DNA from: Azospirillum baldaniorum
GTDB lineage: Bacteria; Pseudomonadota; Alphaproteobacteria; Azospirillales; Azospirillaceae
DNA: 64,000 nucleotides
Assembly (NCBI RefSeq): GCF_003119195.2
Contig: NZ_CP022253.1
Span: 452,001 to 516,000, forward strand
Reading direction: 5' to 3'
Shown: in pieces, positions 1-7,769 of the stretch
How positions within the stretch are numbered: position 1 is the stretch's first letter
How the letters are laid out: each line of letters opens with the position of its first letter
Notes under the pieces: generated by a model
Seen by the model: the letters and a program-made list of their open reading frames with translations, nothing else
Told to the model about the DNA's origin: nothing
The model's database searches: none
Program-made: the position numbers and the translations under genes

Positions 1-419
1 CCATCGCCGGTCTGGTCGCCATCACCCCGGCCTCGGGCTTCGTCGGTCCGACCGGCGCCCTGGTCATCGGTCTGGCCGCCGGCGTGATCTGCTACTGGGG
101 CGCCACCGGCCTGAAGCGCGCCCTCGGCTATGACGACTCGCTGGACGCCTTCGGCGTGCACGGCGTGGGCGGCATCGTCGGCGCCATCCTGACCGGCGTC
201 TTCGCCCAGGAAGCCATCGGCGGTACCGCCGGCGCCCTGGAAGGCAACGTCGGCCAGATCTGGACGCAGGTCTACGGCATCCTGGCCACCATCGCCTACT
301 CGGCGGTCGGCTCCTTCATCATCCTGAAGGTCATCGACGTGGTGATGGGCCTTCGTGTCGACGAGGACGTCGAGCGCGACGGCCTGGACCTCGCCCTGCA
401 CGGCGAGACCATCCACTAA
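1..419 (+). CDS. amtB: Ammonium transporter AmtB, C-terminal part (5' end outside window)
   Basis: This is the 3' third of an ammonium channel gene; the reading frame is open from base 3 to the TAA stop. The protein would be a trimeric inner-membrane channel for ammonium/ammonia, normally under nitrogen control with a GlnK/GlnZ PII partner. The visible part has AGLVAITP, a hydrophobic helix (GPTGALVIGLAAGVICYW), and FGVHGVGGIVGAILTGVF. The His in that last motif corresponds to the second pore histidine of the family. A last helix and a short polar cytoplasmic tail ending LHGETIH follow. The upstream part is not in the window, so glnK linkage cannot be checked. A strong terminator lies just downstream, so this is the last gene of its transcript. 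Confidence 0.93.
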   Translation, partial: IAGLVAITPASGFVGPTGALVIGLAAGVICYWGATGLKRALGYDDSLDAFGVHGVGGIVGAILTGVFAQEAIGGTAGALEGNVGQIWTQVYGILATIAYSAVGSFIILKVIDVVMGLRVDEDVERDGLDLALHGETIH

Positions 420-455
420 GCACCCTTTGCAGCCTGGTTGTTTCCTCCATGAACT

Positions 456-488
456 TCCGCCGCCGGGGCCTCCCGGCGGCGGATTTTT
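456..488 (+). terminator. Rho-independent terminator after amtB
   Basis: There is a perfect 12-bp stem (TCCGCCGCCGGG with its complement) and a 4-nt GCCT loop, followed directly by TTTTT. It begins 37 nt after the amtB stop codon. It faces the convergent methyltransferase gene and could also insulate that gene. Confidence 0.9.
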
Positions 489-510
489 CATTTTGGAAGC
501 GGTGACGCGC

Positions 511-1749
511 TCAGCGGCGCAGATACATCTTGCCGACGCCGTTCAGCGCCGTGAAAAGCTGCGCGAACTGCGTCAGGAAGGCGTCCCAGGCCAGCGGCCC
601 GGCCTTCTCCGCCACCGCCTGGTGGATGGCGCCCAGGCTGGCCCGCCCGTCCACCCGCGCCAGGATCGGCCCGGCCAGACGGGGCAGGGGCAAGGGGATG
701 ACCGCGCCCATCAGCTCCGCCTCCAGCACGCCGCCGGGGGGCAGGCCCTTGGCAACCGCGGCGCCGTCGAGGTCGCGCAGCACCGGCACCACCTCCGGCC
801 CGTCGGGGCGGGCGACGGCACCCTCGGCGTCCTCGGGACGGATGAGATAGGCGATGTGCTTGGTCATGCTGCCGGTGACCTGCTCGGCCCAGGCGGCGCG
901 CTCCAGCCGGGACAGCCCGTCGAGCCGCTTCAGCAGGCGGGGGTCCTTCACCCAGACGGCGGGGTCGTAGCGGTACGGGTCCACCAGCGCGGCGATGGCC
1001 AGACCGCCCGCCGCGGCCAGCTCCGCCAGCTCCGGCACGGTGAAGGGCCGGTCGCAGGAATGCAGCAGCAGGTCGTAGAGGTCGGCGTCGGCCTGTTTGT
1101 GGTCGTTGATGAAGGGGTTGCGCAGCAGCCAGTTGGACGTCGGCAGCCGCTCGATCAGCCGGCGGGCCAGCGCCACCTGTTCCTTCGGCGGCAGGTCCGC
1201 CGCGATGGTGCGCAGCGCCGCCTGCATGGGATAGACGCCGGTGCGTCCGTATGGCGCGTAGACCATCAGCCCGATCCCGCCGCCCGGCTTCAGCGCCCCG
1301 GCCAGCGAGCGGATGCCCGCCGCCGGCTCGTCCAGATGGTGCAGCACGCCGCAGCAGTCGATGTAATCGAACGGCCCCCCCTCTTCCAACAGCCCGCCGA
1401 GGTCGAGCAGGGAGCCGCGGCGGAAGTCGATGTTGGTCAGTCCGCGCGCCTTGGCCCGCGCTTCGGCGATGTCCCGCGCGGCGTCGGAGAGGTCGAGATA
1501 GATGACGCGCCCCGGATTGCCGGTGTCGGCCAGTTGCTGGGCGATCATGATCGTCCCGTCGCCGGTCCCGCCGCCGGCCACCAGCACCCTGAGGGGCTTG
1601 GCGTGGTCGAGGCGCCCGCCGAAGACGTTGTGGTTCACCTCGTCCAGATGGCTGGGCGATCCGGTGATCAGGCGCTTTTTCTCGTCGGCGGGGTTGCGCG
1701 CGGGATAGGGGAAGGCTTCGTACTGGGCGCGCAGGGTGTCGATGCTCAT
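511..1749 (-). CDS. Class I SAM-dependent methyltransferase with extra C-terminal domain
   Basis: A 412-residue protein. The SAM-binding fold occupies roughly residues 50-210: motif I is VLVAGGGTGDG at about 55-65, an acidic end of strand 2 follows at VIYLDLS, and a post-motif CCGVLHHLDEP comes near 135. The N-terminus (QYEAFPYPARNP) resembles small-molecule and lipid methyltransferases of the UbiE/Methyltransf_12 type. The C-terminal ~150 residues contain a segment (DGRASLGAIHQAVAEKAG) like the winged-helix modules seen in some of these proteins. The substrate is not recognisable. It is convergent with amtB, and the ATG start fits the domain boundary. The methyltransferase call is firm; the function is not. 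Confidence 0.85.
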   Translation of the reverse strand: MSIDTLRAQYEAFPYPARNPADEKKRLITGSPSHLDEVNHNVFGGRLDHAKPLRVLVAGGGTGDGTIMIAQQLADTGNPGRVIYLDLSDAARDIAEARAKARGLTNIDFRRGSLLDLGGLLEEGGPFDYIDCCGVLHHLDEPAAGIRSLAGALKPGGGIGLMVYAPYGRTGVYPMQAALRTIAADLPPKEQVALARRLIERLPTSNWLLRNPFINDHKQADADLYDLLLHSCDRPFTVPELAELAAAGGLAIAALVDPYRYDPAVWVKDPRLLKRLDGLSRLERAAWAEQVTGSMTKHIAYLIRPEDAEGAVARPDGPEVVPVLRDLDGAAVAKGLPPGGVLEAELMGAVIPLPLPRLAGPILARVDGRASLGAIHQAVAEKAGPLAWDAFLTQFAQLFTALNGVGKMYLRR

Positions 1750-1849
1750 GGATCGGGCAACCGGTCAGGTGGACGGGTGCCGGACCATAGCATCAATGGA
1801 GCGGGCTTGGGGGATGGGGAGGGGAGGAACGCCTCCCCTCCGCCTCCTC

Positions 1850-2701
1850 TCACGCCAAAGGCAACCGGATCTCCGTCAGCCACTCCTCGGGGGGAAGGGT
1901 GCGGGGATTGTTCAGATATTCCTCGACGCAGGGGCGGTCGGCCGGCGTGTGGCCGCTCGATGGCAGCCAGTCGCGGTAGAGCCAGCGGTAGGGGCGTTCC
2001 AACTCCGCGTAGGGACCCTTGTGGATCAGAACGGCGTGCCGGCCGCCGGCGATCTCCAGGGGATGGACGGCGCCGTCTTCGGGGATCGGTCCGTCGAGCA
2101 GCAAGGCCGCTTCGGAGCGGAGCTGGTCCGCCGGAACCGATTCCGGGTCGTCGTAATAAAGGGCGAAGGACCGCGTCTCCGGTCCCACAAGGCCGCGGCC
2201 CGCGGCCCAGGCGTACAGCCGCTCGAAGGTCGTGCCGATGTTCATATAGGGGCCTTGGTGAGCCATGGCGGCCACGCGCAGCGGCGGCAGATCGCGGATG
2301 GTGACGTCGTGCATGCTTCGCTCCTCGTCCGGTGGTTGGTCGGATGGAGGAACCAGACGGCCTTGCCGCCGGTAGGCACCGGGGCTCAGCCCATAGACCT
2401 GCCCGAAGGCGCGGGTGAACGCCTCCACGCTGCCGTAGCCGGCGCGCCGTGCGACCTGCACCATGCCGTCTCCGCCCTTCACGAGGTCGCCTGCGGCACG
2501 GTGCAGACGCAGCCGACGCAACGTGTCCGCCGCCGTTTCCCCCGCCATGGCGCGGTAGATGCGGTGGAAATGGTAGGGCGAGAAGCAGGCGACGGCGGCC
2601 AGCCGTTCCAGCTCCAGCGTCTCGTCCAGATGGGCGGCGATGTGGTCGATGACACGCTCGATGCGGCGGCCGTAGTCCAGCAGGGTGTCGGGCTTGGTCA
2701 T
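1850..2701 (-). CDS. AraC-family regulator with C-terminal GyrI-like effector domain
   Basis: A 283-residue Rob/SoxS-type regulator. Residues ~10-115 form the double helix-turn-helix AraC DNA-binding domain (LERLAAVACFSPYHFHRIYRAM, then AGYGSVEAFTRAFGQVYGLSPGAYRR). Residues ~130-283 form a GyrI-like ligand-binding domain (MHDVTIRDLPPLRVAAMAHQGPY, ending EEWLTEIRLPLA). This N-HTH/C-GyrI order is typical of regulators that bind hydrophobic or cationic small molecules. A target gene is not evident: the neighbours are an asparaginase upstream and a methyltransferase downstream on the same strand, with gaps of 56 and 100 nt. Confidence 0.9.
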   Translation of the reverse strand: MTKPDTLLDYGRRIERVIDHIAAHLDETLELERLAAVACFSPYHFHRIYRAMAGETAADTLRRLRLHRAAGDLVKGGDGMVQVARRAGYGSVEAFTRAFGQVYGLSPGAYRRQGRLVPPSDQPPDEERSMHDVTIRDLPPLRVAAMAHQGPYMNIGTTFERLYAWAAGRGLVGPETRSFALYYDDPESVPADQLRSEAALLLDGPIPEDGAVHPLEIAGGRHAVLIHKGPYAELERPYRWLYRDWLPSSGHTPADRPCVEEYLNNPRTLPPEEWLTEIRLPLA

Positions 2702-2757
2702 GGGTCCTCCATGCCCGACACCCTAGCCGAGGGCCGCTTGATCGCGCTTGCGGACCT

Positions 2758-3858
2758 TCAGCCCTCCGCCGGGCGGACCACGCCGACCTCCAGGCCGTTG
2801 CGGTTGGTCACCGGCTGGTGGATGAGCTGGCCGGCCCGCGCCCACTGCTCGTCGGACAGAACCTTGGTGGCGCGGATCAGGGCGGCCAGGGCGACCTCGC
2901 GGGCGCGCGGGGTGCCGTCGTCGATCTTCAGGGCGATGCCCAGCCCCTGCTTGGGCAGGACGGCGCAGCCCACGCCCTCGGCCCCGCCCTTGACCAGCAC
3001 CAGACCGCCCGCCGCCTGCATCATGCCGGTGTCGAAGCTGTCCTTGCCGGCGATCAGGTGCGGGTGCGACCGCCAGGCGCGGCGGATGCGGGCCACCGCC
3101 TCGGCGCGGGAGTCGGGCAGATCCTTGGGGTCGCCGATGCGGGCCATGGCGTAGGCGATGGCGCCCAGCGGGATGCCGATGGTCGGGATGGCGCAGCCGT
3201 CGACGCCCCAGGGGGCCTGCGACAGGTCCTGGCCGGTCATCTGCTCCATCACCCCCAGGATGCGCTGCTGCACCGGGTGGTCGAAGCGGACGTAGCCCTT
3301 GGTCGGCTCGCCCTTGTGCAGGGCGGTGGTCAGGAAGCCGGCGTGCTTGCCGGAGCAGTTGTTGTGGAAGGCGGTCGGCGTCTCGCCGTGGCGGATCATC
3401 TCGTGGGCGGTCTCGGTGTCGGTCGGCAGATGCGCCCCGCACTCGTAATCGCCCACGGTCAGGCCGATGCGTTTGATCCAGGCCTCCGCGATGCGGGTGT
3501 GGCGGATCTCGCCATGATGTGAGGAGCAGGCCAGCGCCAGCTCCTGGTCGCCCAGCTCGTAGGCGTCCAGCGCGCCCGTCTCGACCAACGGGATCGCCTG
3601 GATGGCCTTGATGGCGGAGCGCGGGTAGACCGGCGCCTGGATGTCGCCCCACTGGGCCAGCACACGACCGTCGGAGTCGACGATGCAGGCGCGCCCGCGA
3701 TGGACGGATTCCACCATGCCGCCGCGCGTCACCTCGACGAGGATCGGCGCCTCCGGCGGTCCGGAGAGGTCGGCGTGCCCCTCGGCGGGGGTGTGAGGGT
3801 CGGCGTGGCCGTGGTGGTCACCGTGGCCGCCGCAGCAGGAGGAATGGTCGTGGCTCAT
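2758..3858 (-). CDS. L-asparaginase of the Rhizobium etli type II (ReAV/Asparaginase_II) family
   Basis: A 366-residue enzyme predicted to hydrolyse L-asparagine to aspartate and ammonia. It belongs to the serine-lactamase-like family, unrelated to E. coli AnsA/AnsB. Seen: PRSAIK (Ser81, Lys84), CSSHHGE (Ser113), NNCSGKHAG (Cys168, Lys171) and GVDGCAIPT (Cys222). From memory of the R. etli enzyme, these match the Ser-Lys pair, the second Ser, and the Cys/Lys/Cys zinc site at a constant offset of 33 residues. That offset comes from an N-terminal extension with eight His and two Cys in the first 30 residues. Downstream of the enzyme gene lies the AraC/GyrI regulator, 56 nt away. Confidence in the family is high. 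Confidence 0.92.
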   Translation of the reverse strand: MSHDHSSCCGGHGDHHGHADPHTPAEGHADLSGPPEAPILVEVTRGGMVESVHRGRACIVDSDGRVLAQWGDIQAPVYPRSAIKAIQAIPLVETGALDAYELGDQELALACSSHHGEIRHTRIAEAWIKRIGLTVGDYECGAHLPTDTETAHEMIRHGETPTAFHNNCSGKHAGFLTTALHKGEPTKGYVRFDHPVQQRILGVMEQMTGQDLSQAPWGVDGCAIPTIGIPLGAIAYAMARIGDPKDLPDSRAEAVARIRRAWRSHPHLIAGKDSFDTGMMQAAGGLVLVKGGAEGVGCAVLPKQGLGIALKIDDGTPRAREVALAALIRATKVLSDEQWARAGQLIHQPVTNRNGLEVGVVRPAEG

Positions 3859-3985
3859 GGGTGGAGAGCTTGCCTCTGTCCGGGTCGCGAGGCAAGGTGT
3901 CGCACCGTCGGACCCGCCGGATCATGGCTGATTCGCGGCCGATCCGCGGTATGTGCGGGCCGAAACTACGAGTGATTGTGCAGCC

Positions 3986-4570
3986 ATGCGTGGATATTTC
4001 GCCATCGGGGTGGAGCGGATCAGCAAGCCGGGCAACGTCGGCAACCTGATGCGCTCCGCCCACGCCTTCGGCGCCTCCTTCTTCTTCGCCATCGATCCGG
4101 AGCCCGACCTGCACGAGGCGCACATCGTCGACACCTCGGGTGCCGCGGAGCATCTGCCGCTCTACGTCTACGACCGGGTGGCCGATCTGGCCTTGCCCAA
4201 GGACTGCCAGCTCGTCGGGGTGGAACTGACCGAGGATGCGGTGGAACTGCCCAGCTTCCGCCACCCGACGCGCGCCGCCTATGTGCTGGGGCCGGAGCGC
4301 GGCAGCCTGTCCGAACCGCTGCTGGAGCGCTGCGACTTCACGGTGAAGATCCCCATGAAGTTCTGCATCAACGTCGGGGTGGCCGGCGCCCTGGTGATGT
4401 ACGACCGGATGATCAGCCTGGGCCGTTTCGCCGAACGCCCGGTCCGCGTCGGCGGTCCGACCGAGCCGCTGCGCGATCACCAGCACGGCCGCCAGATCAT
4501 GCGCAACCCGGAGCGCCGCCGCCGCATGCGCGGCATCCAGAAGCCGGTGATCGTCCAAGACGACGAGTGA
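3986..4570 (+). CDS. TrmH/SpoU-family RNA 2'-O-methyltransferase
   Basis: A 194-residue SPOUT methyltransferase. It opens with MRGYFAIGVERISKPGNVGN, the canonical SpoU motif 1 (N-x-G-x-x-x-R continues as NVGNLMRSA). Motif 2 is YVLGPERGSL and motif 3 is VKIPMKFCINVGVAGALVMYD, which forms the knot. It should transfer a methyl group from SAM to a ribose 2'-OH of tRNA or rRNA. The C-terminal ~35 residues are basic (RRRRMRG) and could bind RNA. I prefer the ATG because motif 1 begins directly after it. An in-frame GTG at 3953 would add 11 unconserved residues. Target RNA unknown. Confidence 0.88.
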   Translation: MRGYFAIGVERISKPGNVGNLMRSAHAFGASFFFAIDPEPDLHEAHIVDTSGAAEHLPLYVYDRVADLALPKDCQLVGVELTEDAVELPSFRHPTRAAYVLGPERGSLSEPLLERCDFTVKIPMKFCINVGVAGALVMYDRMISLGRFAERPVRVGGPTEPLRDHQHGRQIMRNPERRRRMRGIQKPVIVQDDE

Positions 4571-4622
4571 TCCGGAGAGCCTCCACAGTCCAGGAACCGC
4601 CACGCCGCGAAGGAGACGTTCG

Positions 4623-5407
4623 ATGTCCGACCCGCTCTACGACGACCGCTTCTACGACATCCAGGAGGAAGGGTCGCTCCGCTCCGCGCGGGTCATCGCG
4701 CCGCTGGTGCTGGGCTGGGTGGGGGCGGACTCGGTGCTGGACGTCGGGTGCGGGGTCGGCACCTTCCTGCGGGCCTTTGCGGAAACGGGGATCGCGGACA
4801 TCCAGGGGGTGGACGGCGACTATGTGCGCCGCGACCGTCTGCGCATCGATCCGTCCCTCTTCCGCGCCCAGGACCTGTCGCAGCCTTTCGAGCTGGCGCG
4901 GCGGTTCGGCCTCGTCCTGTCGCTGGAGGTGGCCGAGCATCTGCCGGAGGAGCGTGCCGAAGGCTTCGTCGACGATCTCTGCCGCCACGGCGACGTCGTG
5001 CTGTTCGGGGCCGCCATCCCCGGCCAGGGGGCAAGGGCCACATCAACGAGCAGTGGCAGAGCCATTGGGCCGGGAAGTTCCTCTCCCGCGGCTATGAGGC
5101 CTTCGACATTCTGCGGCCAATCCTGTGGGCCGATCCGTCCGTCGATTTCTGGTACCGCCAGAACACGGTGATCTTCGCCAGTCCGGATGGCATCGCCGCC
5201 AACCCGGGTCTGGCCGCCATGCGGGGGAAAGGGCTGCCGCTGTCCTGCATGGGGTTGGTCCATCCCGAGCTGCTGGCCCTTCACGCCCATCAGGCGGCCC
5301 GGTCGCGGCGGGTGGTGGACGTCTTCAACCAGATGGCCGCGCAGGGCGGCAGCTACCGCTTCGACAAGGGAGCGGACGGGTCGGTCAACATCGTGCGCAT
5401 CGAGTGA
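4623..5407 (+). pseudogene. SAM-dependent methyltransferase, interrupted by a one-base frameshift
   Basis: The 5' part encodes MSDPLYDDRFYDIQEEGSLR, motif I VLDVGCGVGTFL and VLSLEVAEHLP, a typical class I methyltransferase core. Frame is then lost inside a run of five G at 5027-5031. The coding sense continues in the next frame with GGKGHINEQWQSHWAGKF and runs to NIVRIE and a stop at 5405-5407. One additional G would restore a continuous protein of about 261 residues (AAIPGQGGKGHINEQW). As written, the first frame ends after 182 residues with a non-homologous tail. The locus is either a recent pseudogene or a sequencing or assembly error in a homopolymer. HINEQWQ followed by W/F-rich sequence is typical of sugar/O-methyltransferases in glycan clusters. 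Confidence 0.75.
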
Positions 5408-5479
5408 CGCGGTTGGACGATGATCGCTTCCTTCGCCCTTCAGCCATGAACCTTCAGCCGTGAGCCCTGCCCCCGGGGC

Positions 5480-6166
5480 TCAGAACGTCACGAAGGGGTT
5501 GAGGAGCAGCCCCAGCGCGCCGGTGAAATGAAGCGGCGCGTCGGTCACCGCCAGACACAGGCAACCCTCCTCGTCGGCCACCGGACGGTGGCGCACGGAG
5601 TCGTCGGCGACGGACAGGTCGCCGCGGGCGAATTGGCCGAGATCGTCGGTGAAGCCGCCGTCCAGCACCAGGGTCAGCTCGATCCCGCGGTGGGTGTGGT
5701 GGGGCGGCCCGACGCCGCTGGCCAGCCGCATCAGCCGGGCCTTGCCGCGGCGTTCAGGGCCGGACCCCAGCGGGGAGCCCAGCGGGATGTCGTAGCAGTC
5801 CATGCCGCGCATCAGCCGCTTCCAGGGCAGGCGCGACAGGTCGTTGCCGACGTAGCGGCGCAGCGGTTCGGGCAGCAGCGGCACCTCGGCCGGCTGGCAG
5901 ACCAGCTTCGGCCGGGGCGCGCGGGGCAGGGGCGGCAGGTCGTCCAGCCGGGCGAGAACCGTCTCCAGGCAGGCGGGGTCGACCTCCTCCGGCTCGATGC
6001 TCTCCAGCAGGGCGCCGCCGACCGCCTCCATCTCGGCGACGTTCAGGCGGCAGCAGGGGCACAGCGCCAGATGGGTCGCCACGATCAGCGAGGCCGCCTC
6101 GCCCAGAGCGCCGCCGGCATAGTCGATCAGCAGGGTGTCGCCGGGATGGTGGGTGGGCACGGTCAT
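5480..6166 (-). CDS. chrR: ChrR-type zinc-binding anti-sigma factor with cupin domain
   Basis: A 228-residue cytoplasmic anti-sigma factor. The N-terminal ZAS domain (residues ~1-90) has His7 and the HxxxCxxC motif (His32, Cys36, Cys39), the zinc ligands that hold the ECF sigma factor. The C-terminal half (~100-228) is a cupin (PPHHTHRGIELTLVLDGGFTDD, then VRHRPVADEEGCLCLAV), which in Rhodobacter ChrR is needed for the response to singlet oxygen. The ATG overlaps the sigma-factor stop as ATGA, so the two are translationally coupled. Azospirillum is known to carry more than one rpoE-chrR pair; which paralogue this is cannot be told from sequence alone. Confidence 0.92.
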   Translation of the reverse strand: MTVPTHHPGDTLLIDYAGGALGEAASLIVATHLALCPCCRLNVAEMEAVGGALLESIEPEEVDPACLETVLARLDDLPPLPRAPRPKLVCQPAEVPLLPEPLRRYVGNDLSRLPWKRLMRGMDCYDIPLGSPLGSGPERRGKARLMRLASGVGPPHHTHRGIELTLVLDGGFTDDLGQFARGDLSVADDSVRHRPVADEEGCLCLAVTDAPLHFTGALGLLLNPFVTF

Positions 6167-6738
6167 CGGGAGTCCCTCATGGCCTTGCGCAGCCGTTCCA
6201 TGGCCAGCCGCAGGCGCGACTTGACGGTGCCCAGCGGAATGCCCTGTTCGGCGGAGATCAGGCTGTGCGGCTTGTCCTCGAAATAGGCCAGACGCAGCAG
6301 ATCGGCCTGTTCCGGCGGCAGGGTCCTCAGCGCGGCCCGCAGCCGTCCCGCGGTCTCCCGCGCCGCCACCCCGTCGTCGGCGCTCTCCATCGGGTCGGGC
6401 ACCAGCGTGGGGTCGGCGGGGTCGATCTCGGGCCGCTGTTCCCGCCGCAGCGCGTCGATCCGCCGGTTGCGGGCGATGGTGAACACCCAGGTGGCGGCGG
6501 ATGCCTGGGTCGGGTCATAGGTTTCCGCGCGGCGCCACACCAACAGCATCACGTCCTGCACCAACTCCTCCGCACCGCCCGCGTCGCAGCCCTGGCGGCG
6601 CAGATAGGCCTTCAACCGCGGGGCGAAATGCCCGAACAGGGCCGCGAAGGCCGTGCGGTCGCGGTCCCGCCCGACCGCGGTCAGCAGTTCTTCGAAGGTC
6701 CGGTCGGCGCCGGCGGCTGGGGAACCAAGATCCTGCAT
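6163..6738 (-). CDS. rpoE: ECF sigma factor, RpoE/ChrR-controlled type (ECF11-like)
   Basis: A 191-residue group IV sigma factor. Region 2 is FAALFGHFAPRLKAYLRRQG through EELVQDVMLLVWRRAETYDP and ASAATWVFTIARNRRIDALR. Region 4 is LRTLPPEQADLLRLAYFEDKPHS with the HTH GIPLGTVKSRLRLAMERLR. It is predicted to direct a photooxidative or singlet-oxygen response, released from the ChrR-like protein encoded immediately downstream with a 4-nt overlap. I chose the ATG that gives normal family length. In-frame starts upstream (6813, 6906, 6927) would add 25-63 residues of low-complexity, Arg-rich sequence with no family match. An ECF-like promoter lies about 200 nt upstream. Confidence 0.9.
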   Translation of the reverse strand: MQDLGSPAAGADRTFEELLTAVGRDRDRTAFAALFGHFAPRLKAYLRRQGCDAGGAEELVQDVMLLVWRRAETYDPTQASAATWVFTIARNRRIDALRREQRPEIDPADPTLVPDPMESADDGVAARETAGRLRAALRTLPPEQADLLRLAYFEDKPHSLISAEQGIPLGTVKSRLRLAMERLRKAMRDSR

Positions 6739-7142
6739 CCACGTCTTCGGGCACGTCTTCGGGAGCGCCGTCTCTGCGCGCAAGGGCTTTGCGCACAGGG
6801 GCAAGCCCCGCATCACATGGTGCGCGGGGCGCCCCGCTGCAAAGCGTGTTTGGCGCTCCCCCGCATCATGTTCACCGTCATGTGGTCGGGCGGCCAGTCG
6901 TGTCATGGGTGGGCTGCGGCGTTCCATCGGGCGTTCGATGGACCTTCTACGCGTCCCTCCGGCCATCGGATCACCGGCTTTCGATACGAAATCGAGCGAT
7001 CGATTGCAGGACCGGCCGTTGGAACAACCCGTGACTTCGCCGCCGGGACGGGGCGGCGGCCCTGGAAAGCCTCACCGAATTGGGGTAGGGTCCGACCCAC
7101 TCCCGAACCCGTCCGCGAAACCATTCGAGCCTTCGCCAACCG
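6739..7142. other. Divergent intergenic region between rpoE and the IalB-like gene
   Basis: About 400 nt without a convincing gene. It holds the predicted ECF-type promoter for rpoE at 6944-6973 and must hold the promoter of the IalB-like gene on the other strand, for which I see no clear -35/-10 pair. The sigma frame stays open through most of it, which is expected by chance at this GC content. Confidence 0.6.
6944..6973 (-). promoter_or_regulatory. Predicted ECF sigma (RpoE-type) promoter of rpoE-chrR
   Basis: Reading the minus strand: TGATCC (6973-6968), an 18-nt spacer, then TAGAAG (6949-6944). This closely resembles the TGATCC-N18-TAAGAA-type sequence I recall for Rhodobacter RpoE promoters, and suggests autoregulation. 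The start site would be near 6937, giving a leader of about 200 nt to the chosen sigma start. Confidence 0.65.
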
Positions 7143-7691
7143 ATGTTGCCCATTCGCACCATCCGTCGCACCGCCGGCGCCGCTCTGCTTCTGGCCGGTC
7201 CGATCCTCGCCGCAACCGTCGCCACGGCCAGCGCCGCCGACCCGCGCCTGCTGGGAACCTTCAAGGACTGGAACGCCTTCGCCTTCGACGAGGGCGGGCA
7301 CAAGGTCTGCTACCTGTCCAGCCAGCCCAAGAAGAAGGAACCCGCCGCGGCCAAGCGCGGGGACATCTATGTGCTGGTGACCCACCGCCCGGCGGAGAAG
7401 GCGCTGGACGTCGTCAGCGTCGTCGTCGGCTATCCCCTGAAGAAGGACAGCGAGTCCACGCTGGACGTGGCCGGCAAGTCCTTCAAGCTGTTCACCGACG
7501 GCGAGACCGCCTGGGCGCGCGACGCCGACACCGACAAGGCCGTCACCGCCGCGATGCGCGACGCCAAGGGCAAGTCCATGGTGGTGAAGGGTGTTTCGGG
7601 CCGCGGCACGAAGACAACCGACACCTACAGCACCGACGGCTTCGCCCAGGCTTACGACGCGATCAACCAAGCCTGCGGCGTGAAGCGCTGA
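7143..7691 (+). CDS. Invasion-associated locus B (IalB)-like secreted protein
   Basis: A 182-residue exported protein. An N-terminal signal peptide (RTIRRTAGAALLLAGPILA... with an ASA-A cleavage site near residue 31) precedes the IalB-like domain: LLGTFKDWNAFAFDEGGHKVCYLSSQP, RGDIYVLVTHRP and a final Cys in NQACGVKR. The two cysteines (HKVCYL and QACG) would be disulfide-bonded in the periplasm. IalB-family proteins are widespread in free-living alphaproteobacteria, where their role is unknown, so the name should not be read as implying invasion. It is divergent from rpoE-chrR, so co-regulation by the sigma factor is possible but not shown. Confidence 0.85.
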   Translation: MLPIRTIRRTAGAALLLAGPILAATVATASAADPRLLGTFKDWNAFAFDEGGHKVCYLSSQPKKKEPAAAKRGDIYVLVTHRPAEKALDVVSVVVGYPLKKDSESTLDVAGKSFKLFTDGETAWARDADTDKAVTAAMRDAKGKSMVVKGVSGRGTKTTDTYSTDGFAQAYDAINQACGVKR

Positions 7692-7769
7692 GCAGCGCTG
7701 CTCTTTTCACTTGGTCGCTCCTCGTTTCGTCTTTTGACTCCGGACGCTCGTGGCCCTATTTAGGGGGCC

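Noticed and set aside
355..2304. A 649-codon open frame antisense to the methyltransferase and AraC/GyrI genes
   Set aside because: High-GC sequence produces long open frames opposite real genes. The translation is Arg/Gln/Gly-rich with no domain, while the other strand has clear families.
6739..6966. Longer form of the ECF sigma factor as the annotated start
   Set aside because: The added residues are Arg- and Pro-rich without family similarity. The ATG at 6738 gives the usual length. The alternative is recorded as a finding.
7684..7707. Terminator after the IalB-like gene
   Set aside because: AGCGCT-GAGC-AGCGCT followed by GCTCTTTT is a short 6-bp stem overlapping the stop codon region, too weak to call.
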